This document shows, piece by piece, positions 43,691-54,999 of a stretch of DNA of 64,000 nt (position 1 is the stretch's first letter; each line of letters begins with the position of its first letter). The position numbers were made by a program, and so were the translations under genes. The notes under the pieces were generated by a model. It searched no databases, was not told the DNA's origin, and saw only the letters and a list, made by a program, of their open reading frames with translations. Source of the DNA: Gnetum montanum (taxonomy: Eukaryota; Streptophyta; Gnetopsida; Gnetales; Gnetaceae); NCBI GenBank assembly GCA_015680685.1, contig MNCI01015796.1, positions 874,649 through 938,648 on the forward strand, in the 5' to 3' direction.

Positions 43691-44165
43691 GCTTTTAAAT
43701 TGAGAGTAAGAGGAAGTCCAAATTTAATGTCGATGATCTTGTTTAGATGCACTTGAAGAAGAAGAGGTTGATAGATATCAACTTCTCAAAGTTGAAAGTC
43801 AAGAAGATGGGTTTTTTTAAGAAGAAGACTAAAATTAATGATAATGCTTTTGAAATTGACTTACCAAACAATGAGGGTATGTCTTTTTTATTCAATTTTA
43901 TAGATCTTGTACATTACCATGGACTAGTTAATGATAAAAACTTGTAGGGTAGCATCAATGAGTTGAAGGGTGCTATTAATGAGTCCAAGCCTTCATATGA
44001 GTGGAAGGTAATTGTATTCAATACGAGAGAAGTGTCCAACACTCGTGGAGTGAAAAGGCACAAGTACTAGACCCATTGGAAGGATCAAACTATTGATGAT
44101 GTTGTATGGGTCCATGAGATCAAAGTTGTTGAGTGGGTGATTACTTCTACCCCTACTTCCTTGTT
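43691..44165 (+). pseudogene. Integrase C-terminus and chromodomain remnant
   Basis: 43,747-43,947 is open: MHLKKKRLIDINFSKLK, then KINDNAFEIDLPNNEG, the family's KINDNAYxIDLPxxxG. Further on (~44,035-44,140) is KRHKY, then THWKDQTIDDVVWVHEIKVV, the place and pattern of an integrase chromodomain (YLVKWKGxxxxDxTWE). A purine-rich stretch ggatgggagagatgg before the next LTR is the polypurine tract. It is a fragment of a chromodomain-bearing Ty3/gypsy element. Confidence 0.7.
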
Positions 44166-44201
44166 CACCTAAATTTACTTTTTGAAGGATGGGAGAGATG
44201 G

Positions 44202-44376
44202 TATAGGAACACCTCTTCTGAGCCCTTTTTCATCTCTACAAGTGGCTCATTTGTAGGTTTAGGAAGCCAAAGAGATATCTTTGTTGTAAGCTACAAAAAT
44301 GAAAAAACATGAAGACATCCCAAATGCCTAGGAGACGTTTAACTAAAAGGGGAAACATTTTTAGCTTGCTAGAGTA
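44202..44376 (+). repeat. LTR b, cut by an inverted LTR
   Basis: It starts TATAGGAACACCTCTTCTGA after a polypurine tract and matches LTR c for ~160 bp. It is then replaced at about 44,377 by LTR d in the opposite orientation. Confidence 0.65.
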
Positions 44377-44976
44377 TGGTCTCTCCAATTTGCATTAATC
44401 CTTCAAACACATCAAATTGAGAAATATAAAATATGCAAAACAATTCAATTACTAGAAAAGCCAAAAAACTAGCTATCATTAAATAAATTGAGAAGATTAT
44501 AATTACAACAAAATCATAATCCAAATCACATTCATTCCTTACAGACTCAACACTATTATAGAGCATGAGGTTCTACAATCACATAATGATTGATCTCAAT
44601 GTAAGGTACAATCAATCCAAATCTCTTCATGCACAGATCTAAGATCAAATAAACATACAAAGAGTTGTGACCAAGATCACACACACTTGACCACAGAGAT
44701 GCACATCCTCTCCTACAATCTCTCTATTCCAACTCTCTCTCTCTCTCTCTCTCTCTTTCTTTCCTCTCCTCATCTATGCTCAACAAGCAACCTAGTCTCT
44801 ATATTTATCCTAAACATTGAGCTGAAAACATTTCCTCTTTTGGTTAGATGTCTCCCAGGCACTTGAGATGTCTTTGTTCTTTTTTAGCTCATAGCAAAGA
44901 TATCTCTTTTGCTTTCCAAACCTGCAAATTAACCATCTATAAGAATGAAAAAGAGATTAGAAGAGGTGTCCCTACC
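44377..44976 (-). repeat. LTR d (complete, minus strand)
   Basis: 600 bp, matching the complement of LTR c (606 bp), with a (CT)n tract at 44,737-44,765. On the right a polypurine tract and chromodomain remnant follow on the minus strand, so d is the 3' LTR of a minus-strand fragment. Confidence 0.7.
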
Positions 44977-45300
44977 CTAGCTCTCCCACCCTTCGAAAAG
45001 TAAACTTAACTGAATAAAAGAGTAGGAGTAGAATTAATCCCCCACTCAACAAGTTTGATCTCATAGACCCATATAGCATCATAAGCAATCTAATCCTCCC
45101 AAAAGATCAGGTACTTACGTTGACAAATTGTGGATGATATGCACTAAAAAAATTCAATTTTGTCCTTAAAAGTTTCCAAAGGAACCTCTAAAAATGATTA
45201 GTGAACTTGGAGTCTCTATCACTAACAATATGCAAAGGAATCCCATGCAACTTCACAAAATAAATTTGCAATACCTTTACCTCCATGATGATGTTGTATG
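44977..45300 (-). pseudogene. Integrase core fused to chromodomain remnant (minus)
   Basis: The minus strand reads VKLHGIPLHIVSDRDSKFTN and FSAYHPQF (family VxLHGxPxxIVSDRDxxFTS, FSxAYHPQ), then jumps to RKYLIFWED, AYDAIWVYEIKLVEW, a chromodomain-like end. The C-terminal integrase is missing, so an internal deletion has fused the two parts. Confidence 0.65.
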
Positions 45301-46135
45301 AGTCCCACCAAGTTCACTAGTTATTTTTGGAGGTTCCTTTGGAAATTTTAGAAATAAAGTTAAATTTTTCTAATGCATATTATCCACAATTCGATGGCTA
45401 AAATGAAGTGGTTAATAAATCTTGGCTAAATATTTTGAGATATTTATATAAGGAAAAACCCAATAGATGGGAAAATTTATTGTATCATGTTAAGTTTTCT
45501 TAAAATAATGCTTTTCATGTCCCACTAAAAAAATCTCATTTGAGGTTAATTATGGGTTCAATCCAGAGATGATGGATGATGTTAGGAGCTTTGGTGAAGA
45601 AGCTTAATTGAGTGCTAATTTTATGGAAGAGCTGAAGGATCTTCATGTTAAAGTGAAGGCTAATCGTGAGAAGAAGGCTAAAGAAAAGGTTCTTAATAGA
45701 AATCCTAAATTTGATGTTGGTGATCTTTTTTGGGTGCATTTGAAGAAGAAGAGGTTGAGAGGTGTCAAATTCTCAAATTTGAAAGCCAAGAGGATTGGTC
45801 CTTTCAGGATAAACGCAAAAATTAGTGATTATGCTTTTGAAATTGACTTACTAAACAATGTGGATGTGCCTTTTGTTTTTAATGTTTCAAATATTATGTA
45901 TTATTAGAGATCAAAGGATCATAAAATCTTACAAGGTAGCATCAATGAGTTGAAGGGGGCTATTGACAAGTCCAAGCCTTCACAAGAGCAGAAGGAAATT
46001 CTATTCAAGAAGAGAGAAGCTTCTAGCACTTGTGGAGTGACAAGTATATAGATCCATGGAACCAAACTTGTTGAGTAGAGGATCACTTCTACAACCCCTA
46101 CTCCCTTGTTCACCTAGGTTCACTTTTTGAAGGAT
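45301..46135 (+). pseudogene. Integrase C-terminal half of chromodomain element (plus)
   Basis: It starts mid-core: KFTSYFWRFLWKF, NAYYPQFDG and EVVNKSWLNILRYLY, with a stop between. 45,608-45,907 is open: NPKFDVGDLFWVHLKKKRLR, KAKRIGPFRINAKISDYAFE and FVFNVSNIMYY, a textbook Ty3/gypsy integrase end (GPFxIxxKIxDxAYxIDLP). It faces the minus-strand fragment head to head at ~45,300. Confidence 0.75.
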
Positions 46136-46146
46136 GGGAGAGCTGG

Positions 46147-46752
46147 TGTAGGAACACCTCTTTCAAGCCCTTTTTCATCCTTATAGGTGGTTAATTTTTA
46201 GGTTCAAGAAGCTAGAAATATGTCTTTGTTGTAAGCTACAAAAAAATGAAAAGAAAAACACAAAGATGTTACAAGTGCCTAGGAGACATCTAACCAAAAG
46301 ACGAGATGTTTTCAACTCTATTTGGGATAAATATAGAGGCTAGGTCCCTTGTTGAGCATAGATGAAAAGGAAGAAAAGAGAGAGAGAATTGGGATGGAGA
46401 GATTGCAGGAGAGGATGTGCATCTTTGTAGTCAAGTGTGTGTGATCTTTGCCATAACTCTTTGTATGTGCATCTGATAATAGATTTATGTGTGGAGAGAT
46501 CTAGATTGATTGAACCTAGCATTGAATCAATCATTGTATGATTTTGGAGCCTCATGCTCTACAATAGTGTTGAGTGTGTGAGGATTGAATATGATTTGGG
46601 TTGTGACACCACTATAATTGTAATCTTCTCAATTTAATTGAAGATAGCTAGTTTTTTTTAACTTTTCTAGTAATTGAATTATCTTGCATTTTTTTTATTT
46701 CTAGATTTGATATGTTTGAAGGGATAAAGAAAATCAGAGTGACCTTGCTCCA
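46147..46752 (+). repeat. LTR c (complete)
   Basis: It starts TGTAGGAACACCTCTTTCAA after the tract gatgggagagctgg and ends gaccttgctcca. It is the 3' LTR of the plus-strand fragment, 606 bp. Element E begins 46 bp further right. Confidence 0.7.
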
Positions 46753-46797
46753 CATTTGTCCAAAGGTGCTAGGAGCATGTGAACTATTATTGCTTAG

Positions 46798-47978
46798 TGA
46801 TGAGCTGCGAGGTACCCCTACACTCAACCATATGAATATGAGCATGTACGCATGATCTAGTTGAACTCTGCAGATGAACTAGTTGTGGTACCTAGACAAT
46901 TATACATTGATCGTAGTTCATTATCTTCCCACCTAGACTAGTATTTTCTTTGTAACGTATGGTTTAGTCCAAAGTGAGGTGTATGATGCGATTCTAAACT
47001 AGGCTACTCCTAAAGACAATGGGAAACAATCTTGATTAAGCTAATAGGCAACATAAAGTGAAATCTAAGTTAGCCTAAGTGCGATGAGAATCCGTCCTTA
47101 ATCATCCATACGCATCCTGGACCTCATGTACTACTTCTGGGAATTCGAAGCACACATTACTTAAGCACTACTAGATACGCTACTAGGTTACCAAGTAGTT
47201 ACACTTAAATGTTCGTGATTAAGTCGTACCCATTCCACGTTAGCAATAGGAAGTGTAAATGACAATAAAGGAAATATTAACTAGACAGACAACAATAAAT
47301 AATCACCAATTAAAGTAAATAAAATCTAAGTAAATAAGAATGAAAGTAAGAGTAATTAATTACAAAGTAGACTATGGTCTAATTTAGCCTAACACAAGTA
47401 ACTATTCCCACTTCCCGAACACATCTTGAACTTCATGCAAACACTGCTAAGCTATCAAATGCTAATCGTTTCTGAGCTACCAAGTGGCACACGTATGCTT
47501 GAAGAGGTCATGCTTGTGTAATTTAATCAATTTTCTTAATTAATCAAAATGAATTTCTATGCTAATAACACGAATGTACAGTGCATAAAATAAAATAAAA
47601 TAAAATAAGTGTGTAATAAAATAAAATAAAATAAATGCATAAGAAAACAAATCTCAAGTGTTGCAAGGATGAATCAAAGAGCTCATCTTTATTGCCAACA
47701 CAATGGTGTGCTTAGGTACATCAATGCTTGAATAAAGATCCGTTCACACTTAGACCTCCTGTTGTGGGCACTTGGAAATATTCTAACTTTCGAATGGAAA
47801 AACTATAAGAGTTTCCCTACTTGACTGGTAAAAACGTTTTCCCAATTGTGCACCTAGGCAATGTATTTATAGACCCAGGAGTAACCCGAGAATAACCACT
47901 CTAATAATAACCACTCTAATAATTAGAGTAACTACTCTAATAATAACCGCTCTAATAATTAAAGTAACCACTTCATCA
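46798..47978 (-). repeat. 3' LTR of element E
   Basis: 1,181 bp; the minus strand starts TGATGAAGTGGTTACT and ends GCTCATCA. TATAAATA at 47,864-47,871 (minus). Near its start it has 2-3 units of the ~36-bp agagtaaccgctctaataat repeat. A short aaaataaaataaaat tract lies at 47,587-47,633. Confidence 0.85.
47864..47871 (-). promoter_or_regulatory. LTR TATA box, element E
   Basis: The minus strand reads TATAAATA; same box in the other LTR at 53,645-53,652 and in F at 63,879-63,886. Confidence 0.6.
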
Positions 47979-49326
47979 TACCCCCATGACTGAATGAAAA
48001 CTCATCCTCGAGTACAAAAGAAGAGGAACAAGTTCATTACAAAATATATTAGGGGGTGTAGACCTATTTGACTAACATGTAGAGTGACACAGAGAAAACA
48101 GAAAAATACAAAAGTGCCCGAGCATACAATATTACAATTATGTACAAAATTGGTGTTCATTACAATTAGGAAAGAACACCAATAGATCCAAAGGACATCC
48201 AACCCCTCTTGGCAATAGAAGAATGAGGGAGAGGTAGAAGAGATCCAGCGATCATGAACAGTCTCTTGCAAGTGATATGGTTGCATCCTTCTTGGTGATG
48301 ACAATCCTGCTTCTAGTCCACACTTCCCACTACAATCACAACAAAACCAAGGATTAGTATATATAGAACATAAATAATGGTTGAATACCTTATCTCATCG
48401 GTGATTTTATCTAGCCAAGTTGTGATTGTGATAGATTGATTGCTTGATATTGTTAGTGGAAAGATTGATGAATGGGTTAAATAAGAGAAGTGATCCATAC
48501 AATTCAAAAAAAGCTTGACACAAGAAGTAGTGGAAAGAGGGCATTCGCAACAATAAAAAGGAATTCATTACAAATAGTTGTGAAGGTGCATACAATTTGG
48601 ATGACATGGATGGGGTAAATAAAAAGAATTTGATTGTAACAATGTCTAAGGGTAAAGAACTTAACTTAACTAAACCAAAAGATATGCAAGTGGGTCCTCC
48701 CCAAAGCAAGCACAAGCCTTTTATGCCCTTGCATAACTTCAAACCAAGGAGTCCGTGGGCTCCATGGATGATTAATGATTATGAAAAGTTAAGTGCAAAA
48801 ACTTGAAAGTAACTAACTGAGAAACTCTACACATTAAACCAAAACACAGAATCAAAACATAAAACCAACAGTGAGGTGAGATATGGAAAGCATAGATGGA
48901 TGACAGAGAAAGTGGAATGGAGTTCCTAATTATGGTCACATATAGCCTCTTGTGAAGTTTGTGATTAATTGACTTGGTAGGATCTTTTCTTAGTCTAGAT
49001 CAAAACCAACCACTTTTAGTGACTTCGCATCAACATTCTAAAGCAAGTCCATCCCCTGAGACACAAAAGTGCTCTCACAAAATAGCCACCATTCCAAATT
49101 GGAGTGAAGATTAGGAAGTGAGAAAGGGCCTTAGTTAGAGGAGACAAGGCAAGTCTCAGAACTAGTGCTTGTAGCCCTTTTATTTGGTCTAAGGGGTGTG
49201 CTTTGAATTTCCATGTTATTGTTGTTGTTGTTTTTTTTTTTTTTTTTGAATGGGAACCACACCATGCAAAGACCCATGTGTATTTTCACATTTATTTTTT
49301 CTAATGGGTGTGCTTTGAATCCTCAT

Positions 49327-49364
<38 letters not shown>

Positions 49365-50130
49365 TTTGTGATGAGGACCACACCATGCAAGGACTTATTT
49401 GACTTTCTATTATGAAATGACACAGAATGGTGAGAAGTTTATGAGAACACTCCTGCACACAGGAAAACAGAAAAGCACAAAGGATACCGCATTCCTTTGA
49501 AGCCACACCCTATCCAAACCTTTGATTCCTTGCCAATTCTGGAAACTACACAAGTCACCAATTTATTAGAGTTGCATTAATGGAGAAGAGACTGCACACT
49601 TCTAAAACAAGGAAAACCATAGAGTATGTGGATGGGTGGATAATGTGGACTCACTGCTTGTTACATGAAAAGAAACTATGTCCCAGTTGTCAGTAATGAC
49701 ATTCAAAGTTAGAAACCAGACATCAACAATCAAATTAGAAATGAAACATACCACCATCGAGTAGCACATTACCATTGTACTTGGCACCTTTTTAGCAAAA
49801 AGAGTATAGAATTATACCAAATATAATAAAATATAAAAGAAAGTGAAAGAGTATCCAAGAAATATTAAATATACTAACGATGGTATAAAACAAAAACTTA
49901 GAAAAGATCAATAATCCTGAAAAATAAAAAGATGTAAAACAAAGAATATGAAAACAAAAAGTTTTAAAACCAAAAATGTGTAAAAAAAAAAGTCAAAATA
50001 CACTTAAGAATCCTAGAAATTAAAATGGGGGGTGACCCTCATGACTAAACATTTGGTCATGGCTAGGATTAATAAGTGGATGAATAGGATCCATGCATGT
50101 ATAAAATGTTAGGGGTCCATCATGCCCCAG
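47979..50130 (-). other. 3' non-coding region of element E
   Basis: This holds the polypurine tract (47,979-47,990) and blocks shared with D (48,690-48,770; 49,090-49,140). It also holds simple repeats: a poly-T run at 49,230-49,247 and (CT)n at 49,327-49,363, each followed by the same 'gaccacaccatgcaa' text ~120 bp apart, a local duplication. No coding signal was found. Confidence 0.6.
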
Positions 50131-50133
50131 CCA

Positions 50134-50802
50134 CTAGGTGTCTATTAGTGGTATGGTGGCTAGGTAGAGAAATTGTTGATCACACACTTGATTATAGAAA
50201 GCATAACGGGGCAAGTTAGATGATGTGTGTACATTATGAGGGAAATCTGACCCACTATGACACCCTTGACTAGATGGCAGTATGTAGGGATCTGTGTGTC
50301 CCTTCACATTGGTGAATTCACTAGATGTTGGAGTGTGAGGTGGAGGCCTAGATAAGGTGATAGGAGGCATTGAGTTTAAAGAGGAACATGCATCATAGTG
50401 TTGGGCTTGTGCTGAGTTGGAGGATGTAGTGGTTTTAAAATCGTGATGTCTCTTTCTACGGCCATGCCTAAAGAAAGGATGCTTCCAACATTGTGGAGGA
50501 CTCCCACTATTATTAATAGTAGCAGCATAAGTAATGTTTATGGGTTGGTGTTGTGGTGCAAAATCTTTCAGTACTACTGGTGGCGATGTAGGAGGAGGTG
50601 AAGGATGAGAGCATTGAGAGTAAGGAGAAGTATAAGGAACATGAGGTGGTGATCTCGTAGGAGAGGACATGGGTTGATGATACCCAGGAGAGTAATAACG
50701 ACGAGGTGAAGTAGAGAATGTTGATCTAGTTGAAGAAACAAGATGTTGAACATGATAAGCACTTGGTTTGGGATGGTATGAAAGGTGTGGCCAGTTTGAC
50801 AA
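50134..50802 (-). CDS. Pro/Ser/His-rich gag tail, element E
   Basis: 222 open codons, rich in Pro, Ser, His and Tyr (YHPKPSAYHV, SPTRSPPHVPYTSPYS). The region lies after the zinc knuckle of gag, as does the Pro/Gln/His-rich stretch of D (17,163-17,741). It is probably the C-terminal part of the gag polyprotein, separated from the core by frame changes. It ends close to the point where protease would begin in D, so the deletion that removed pol lies just downstream. No known enzymatic motif. Confidence 0.5.
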   Translation of the reverse strand: MSNWPHLSYHPKPSAYHVQHLVSSTRSTFSTSPRRYYSPGYHQPMSSPTRSPPHVPYTSPYSQCSHPSPPPTSPPVVLKDFAPQHQPINITYAATINNSGSPPQCWKHPFFRHGRRKRHHDFKTTTSSNSAQAQHYDACSSLNSMPPITLSRPPPHTPTSSEFTNVKGHTDPYILPSSQGCHSGSDFPHNVHTSSNLPRYAFYNQVCDQQFLYLATIPLIDT

Positions 50803-50994
50803 TGGCCTCCCCCATGACTAGGGGTTTTGCCACAGCTGTTAAGCACAGTACTGAGGCCAGTAAGAATTTACCCACAGATAGTACGATGAGTTGTGGGATT
50901 GCCCATAAAGTTGTGGAACATGAATGCACCCAACCATGTACTTTTGTATGAAATCTGGATGTAACATTCTTCCCCAATGCTCATGTAGATGTGA

Positions 50995-52435
50995 TAACAT
51001 TGGGCATTGGCCTTTTGGATGATCGTACAAGCAAAGATCACATTGATAGTTATGTTTTGTGGTTAAGCCCCTATCCTCATTTTGTTCAGCCCTTCTTTTT
51101 TATTATCAAGTGGTGTTTTGTCCTATTTCTAGGTTTAGTATCCTCTGTTTATTTTGGTCATCAAAGTTATCTTGTGTGGGTCTCCCCCTGATAATGTCTA
51201 CATATTCTCTACATTCTTCATGTACCCACTCCGTCATCTTGTTGATCTTTGCCTCGATTTCATCTAGTAATTTTAGTATTGCCAAAGGTAGGGATGGTTT
51301 CAGCTCCTTGAGGTGAGTTGATTTATCCTCTTTATGATTATGAACCTTTGTTACTTCAAGAGTTTGGTCTTGTTGAGATTTTTCAATACTCTCCCATTTG
51401 GCTATTTCTCCTTCTTCTTCTACTACCCACTTAATAAGCTCTTGGAATTGATGGGTTTGTAGTTCATATAGTTGACCTGGGGCATACATCCCTAGGGTCT
51501 CCCTTGTTTCATTATGGAGCCCATCCATGATGTGATACATTAGCCTTTCCTTGGAGAACCCATGGCCTACGCATTTTTTTAACAAAGAGTAATATCTTTC
51601 TAAGGCCATGTCCAAGGGTTCATGTTTCCCTTGTTTCCACTGTTGGATTTGTCTCCTCAACGCTGACACTCTTACATAGGTTTGATATCTTTCATTGAAG
51701 AGGTTTACCACTATCAGCCAACGACGAAGTAATTTTGGGTTTAAAGACTTGTACCATACTTTTGCTTGACCAACAAGTGTCATAGGAAAGAGCTTAAGTC
51801 TTTGACCCATTATCAATATTGTTCCATGCACAAGCATTATAGAAGGCTTATAAATGATGTTGCGGATCTAAATCATAGCCTCCTGAAAACTTGGGAAAGT
51901 TGTATAAATCAAGCCTGGGTAGACGAATTTCCTTACAATGCATGTGGGATATTCGAACGGCTTCTTGTATATGCATTAGGCTCTTAGTGGCTAGCAGGGG
52001 TTCATCATCAGTAAGTCGGGTGTGAGTTTATGAGTTGGGACGATGTTGTCTATGTTCATGTTGGCATTCTTGATTTTGCCCGTGGGTTTGATTTTTATTT
52101 CTATGTCGACCCCTTGAGCAATAGTCATTCATGTCGCAACCCGACATTGAAAGAGCAAAGAAAGAGAGGAAACTGAAAAACTTGTCATGACTTTTGTAAG
52201 TCTCCCAATCATCCCCTGATGTACTCTTGCTACCCATTGAGAAGGTCCTAGGTCTTAGGGGCCCCCTCATTCTAAGGGATGTCCCATCTTCACTAGAGGT
52301 GTCTGAGTTGGATGACAAAAGTCCTTGAGTATTGTTGGGGTGTTTATGAACATATGAAACTCCTGCGTAAGATTGAGTACTCCAAACTTCTTCGTTGGCT
52401 CCAATGAATTGCCTCGCTAGATGTTGTGTTATCAT
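50995..52435 (-). CDS. Gag core of Athila-like element E
   Basis: The main open frame is 51,106-51,837 (243 aa): LKLFPMTLVGQAKVWYKSL (family LxLFPxSLxGxAxxWL), QIQQWKQGKHEPLDMALERY, MDGLHNETRETLGMYA and a charged Lys/Glu C-terminal helix region. Upstream in another frame is NFPKFSGGYDLDPQHHL (~51,850-51,900) and a 135-codon N-terminal ORF (52,028-52,435) rich in Ser, Arg and His. Downstream at ~51,005-51,045 is the knuckle CDLCLYDHPKGQC. The core frame is intact but the full gag needs at least two frame changes. D carries the same motifs in the same order. Confidence 0.7.
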
Positions 52436-52566
52436 TGTCTTGTGAAAGAGACATTGTTGTGAATTGTGTGTGACTTAATTGAATTTAATTTCTTTGTCTA
52501 AAAGATATATTGTTAATACCTTGTTACAACGATCTTGTATGATATAAATAATCTGGATAACTAGCA

Positions 52567-52588
52567 CCGTCCTCGGCAACAATGCCAA
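52567..52588 (-). other. Primer-binding site of element E
   Basis: The minus strand reads TTGGCATTGTTGCCGAGGAC immediately after the 5' LTR end GCTCATCA. It is close to the Athila tRNA-Asp primer site and better preserved than in D. Confidence 0.75.
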
Positions 52589-53831
52589 TGATGAGCAGCG
52601 AGGTACCCCTACACTCAACCATATGAATACGAGCGCGTACGTGTGATCTGGTCGAACCCCGCGGACGAACTAGTTGTGGCACCTAGACAGTTATACGTTG
52701 ATCATAGTTCATTGCCTTCTCACCTAGACTAGTATTTGCTTTTTCACATATGGTTTAGTCCAAAGTGAGGTGTATGATGTGATTCTAAACTAGGCTACTC
52801 CTAGAGACAATGGGAAACAATCTTGATTAAGCTAATAGGCAACATAAAGTAAAATCTAAGTTAGCCTAAGTGCGATGAGCATCCTTCCTTAATCACCCAT
52901 ACACATCTTGGACCTCGTGTACTACTTCTGGGAATTCCAAGCACACATTACTTGAGCACTACTAGATATGCTACTGGGTTACCAAGTAGTTACACTTAAA
53001 TGTTTGTGATTAAGTCGTACTCATTCCGCGTTAGCAATAGGAAGTGTAAATGACAATAAAGGAAATATTAACTAGATAGACAACAATAAATAATCAATAA
53101 TTAAAGTAAATAAAAGCTAAGTAAATAAGAATGAAAGTGAGAGTAATTAATTGCTAAGTAGACTATGGTCTAATCTAGCCTAACACAAGTAACTGTTCCC
53201 ACTTCTCGGACACATCCTAAACTTCATGCAAACACTGCTGGGATGTCAAACGCTAATCGTTTCTAAGCTACCAAGTGGCACATGTATGCTCAAAGGGGTT
53301 GTGCTTGTGTAATTTAATCGATTTGCTTAATTGATCAAAATGAATTGTTGCACTAATAACATGAATGTAAAGTGCATAAAATAAAATAAATGTGTAATAA
53401 AATAAAATAAAATAAATGTGTAAGAAAACAAATGTAAAGTGCTACAAGGATAAATCAAATAGCTCGTCTTTATTGCCAACACAATGGTGTGCTCAGGTAC
53501 ATCAATGCCTGAATAAAGATCCGTTCACACTTAGACCTCATGTTGTGGGCACTTGGAAATATTCTAACTTTTGAATGGACAAACTGCAAGAGTTCCCCTA
53601 CTTAACTGCTAAAAACTTTTTCCCAATTGTGCGCTTAGGCACTATATTTATAGACCCGGGAGTAACCCAGGAATAACCACTCTAATAATTAGAGTAACCG
53701 CTCTAATAATAACCACTCTAATAATTAGAGTAACCACTCCAATACTAACTGCTCTAATAATAACCGCTCTAATAATTAGAGTAACCACTCAAATAATAAC
53801 CGCTCTAATAATTAGAGTAACTGCTTCATTA
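52589..53831 (-). repeat. 5' LTR of element E
   Basis: 1,243 bp; high similarity to the 3' LTR (46,798-47,978). It has about five units of the taattagagtaaccgctcta repeat (53,680-53,830), more than the 3' LTR. Confidence 0.85.
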
Positions 53832-54174
53832 CTTAATATACAAGGAAAGTTTTGAATGCAATGGACTATTGTTTATTTTATTTTATAATATTTTAAAGTG
53901 TTTAGAATCTCTATGCACATGTTATCAAAGATGCCTTCTACTTTAGCTATCCCTTTCTTTGGCATTTTATATTGACTTTATTAAGTTACGCATTTTCTTT
54001 TCCTTAATGTCTTTCTAACCTAAGCCTAGGTTAGGGGTTTTATTGAGAAGTTTAGGAGTAGTTGCCATTAATGAGAAAGTTAAGCATACATAAATAAAAG
54101 ATATTGAAGATTTGGGTATCCATGCTCACTTGATTCTTAATAGAAGTGAAAGGAAACAAATTTGGTCCTTAATA

Positions 54175-54244
54175 GAAGTGATTGGTGGAAAAGAATTCAT
54201 ATAGCCAACCTAATGGGATAAGGCTAGGATAATGATGATGATGA
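54175..54244 (+). mobile_element. Possible 3' end of an RTE-type LINE
   Basis: The text ggaaaagaattcatatagcc followed by aacctaatgggataaggct and (atg)n resembles the 3' terminus of plant RTE elements, which ends in GGGATAAGGCTT and a short simple repeat. Only ~70 bp is present. Recognition is by this signature alone. Confidence 0.4.
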
Positions 54245-54394
54245 ATCACTATATCTATTTCTAAAATAATTTATTCTATTTAGGAGAAAGGAAAAGAAGT
54301 ATGTTTGGAACCTGAAATAATTGAAGCATAGGGACACCCCTAAGATTTATAAAAGTTTATATTCAGTAATACCAAGAATAATTGAAGAATAATT

Positions 54395-54447
54395 GAATTT
54401 TTGACCTCAATTTACCAAGCCAAGATCCTTACCACTAAGCTAACACC
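54395..54447 (-). mobile_element. tRNA-like fragment, possible SINE head
   Basis: The minus strand reads GTTAGCTTAGTGGTAAGG, a good A-box of a polymerase III promoter, with a weak B-box-like ggtcaaaaattca ~40 bp later. It does not fold as a full tRNA with a paired acceptor stem as far as I can see, so a tRNA-derived repeat is more likely than a gene. Confidence 0.35.
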
Positions 54448-54613
54448 TCATTATTTTGTTCTTTTTTAAAATTTTTTTACTTCTTTTACTGTATATATCC
54501 CCAAGATATATAATCAACATGATACTCTCATAAAATTTATATAAAACATAATAATACTTCAAACATAATAATGGCTTATATGACTCAAGTTGACAACATC
54601 CAAATCTTAAGGA

Positions 54614-54975
54614 ATGCATGTCTTCACAATAGCAAACGTCATCAAAGGTAACGTCCTTGTTAAAATTTCATGCATAACTCACTTAACCCATGCAATAACC
54701 ATGAAACCATTCGTCCTAAGATTTAAACTCTCACCCAACGTCAACATTACATTAAAACCAATGGTCTTAGGATTTAAAGTCCATCCAACATCAACAGTAC
54801 ATTAGCTCAAGATACACATCTTAAGCTATATGTATCGGGAAATGCATCTCCACAGCAGCAAACGTCATCAAAAGTAACGGTCCTGGTTAAAATTTCATCT
54901 ATAACTGGTTAAAGTCATGCAATAACCATAAGACCATTGCTCCTAGGATTTAAACCGTCATCCACCATCGGCATA
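54614..54975. repeat. Two-copy tandem duplication, offset ~230 bp
   Basis: gcaaacgtcatcaaaggtaacg (54,633) recurs as gcaaacgtcatcaaaagtaacg (54,860), followed in both copies by 'gttaaaatttcat', 'catgcaataaccat' and 'ctaggatttaaa'-like text. Within the first copy the last ~60 bp is itself repeated. No coding signal. Confidence 0.7.
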
Positions 54976-54999
54976 CTTTAGCACAATTTCATTATTTTT

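Larger units (their letters stand above)
46798..53831 (-). mobile_element. Non-autonomous Athila-like element E (gag only)
   Basis: It has two LTRs (46,798-47,978 and 52,589-53,831), a PBS (minus strand TTGGCATTGTTGCCGAGGAC next to the 5' LTR) and a polypurine tract (catgggggta next to the 3' LTR). The flanks CTTAG (46,793-46,797) and CTTAA (53,832-53,836) look like a 5-bp target duplication with one change. The internal region is 4.6 kb: gag plus 3' non-coding DNA shared with D, no protease, RT or integrase. The gag reading frames are among the better preserved in the window. This is the organisation of terminal-repeat elements that carry only gag and rely on a partner for enzymes; D-type elements are the natural candidates. 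Confidence 0.8.

Noticed and set aside
50730-51316. Plus-strand open frames opposite gag of E
   Set aside because: Shadows of the gag frames on the minus strand.
54395-54447. Functional tRNA gene
   Set aside because: A good A-box but a weak B-box and no convincing acceptor stem; listed only as a possible SINE fragment.
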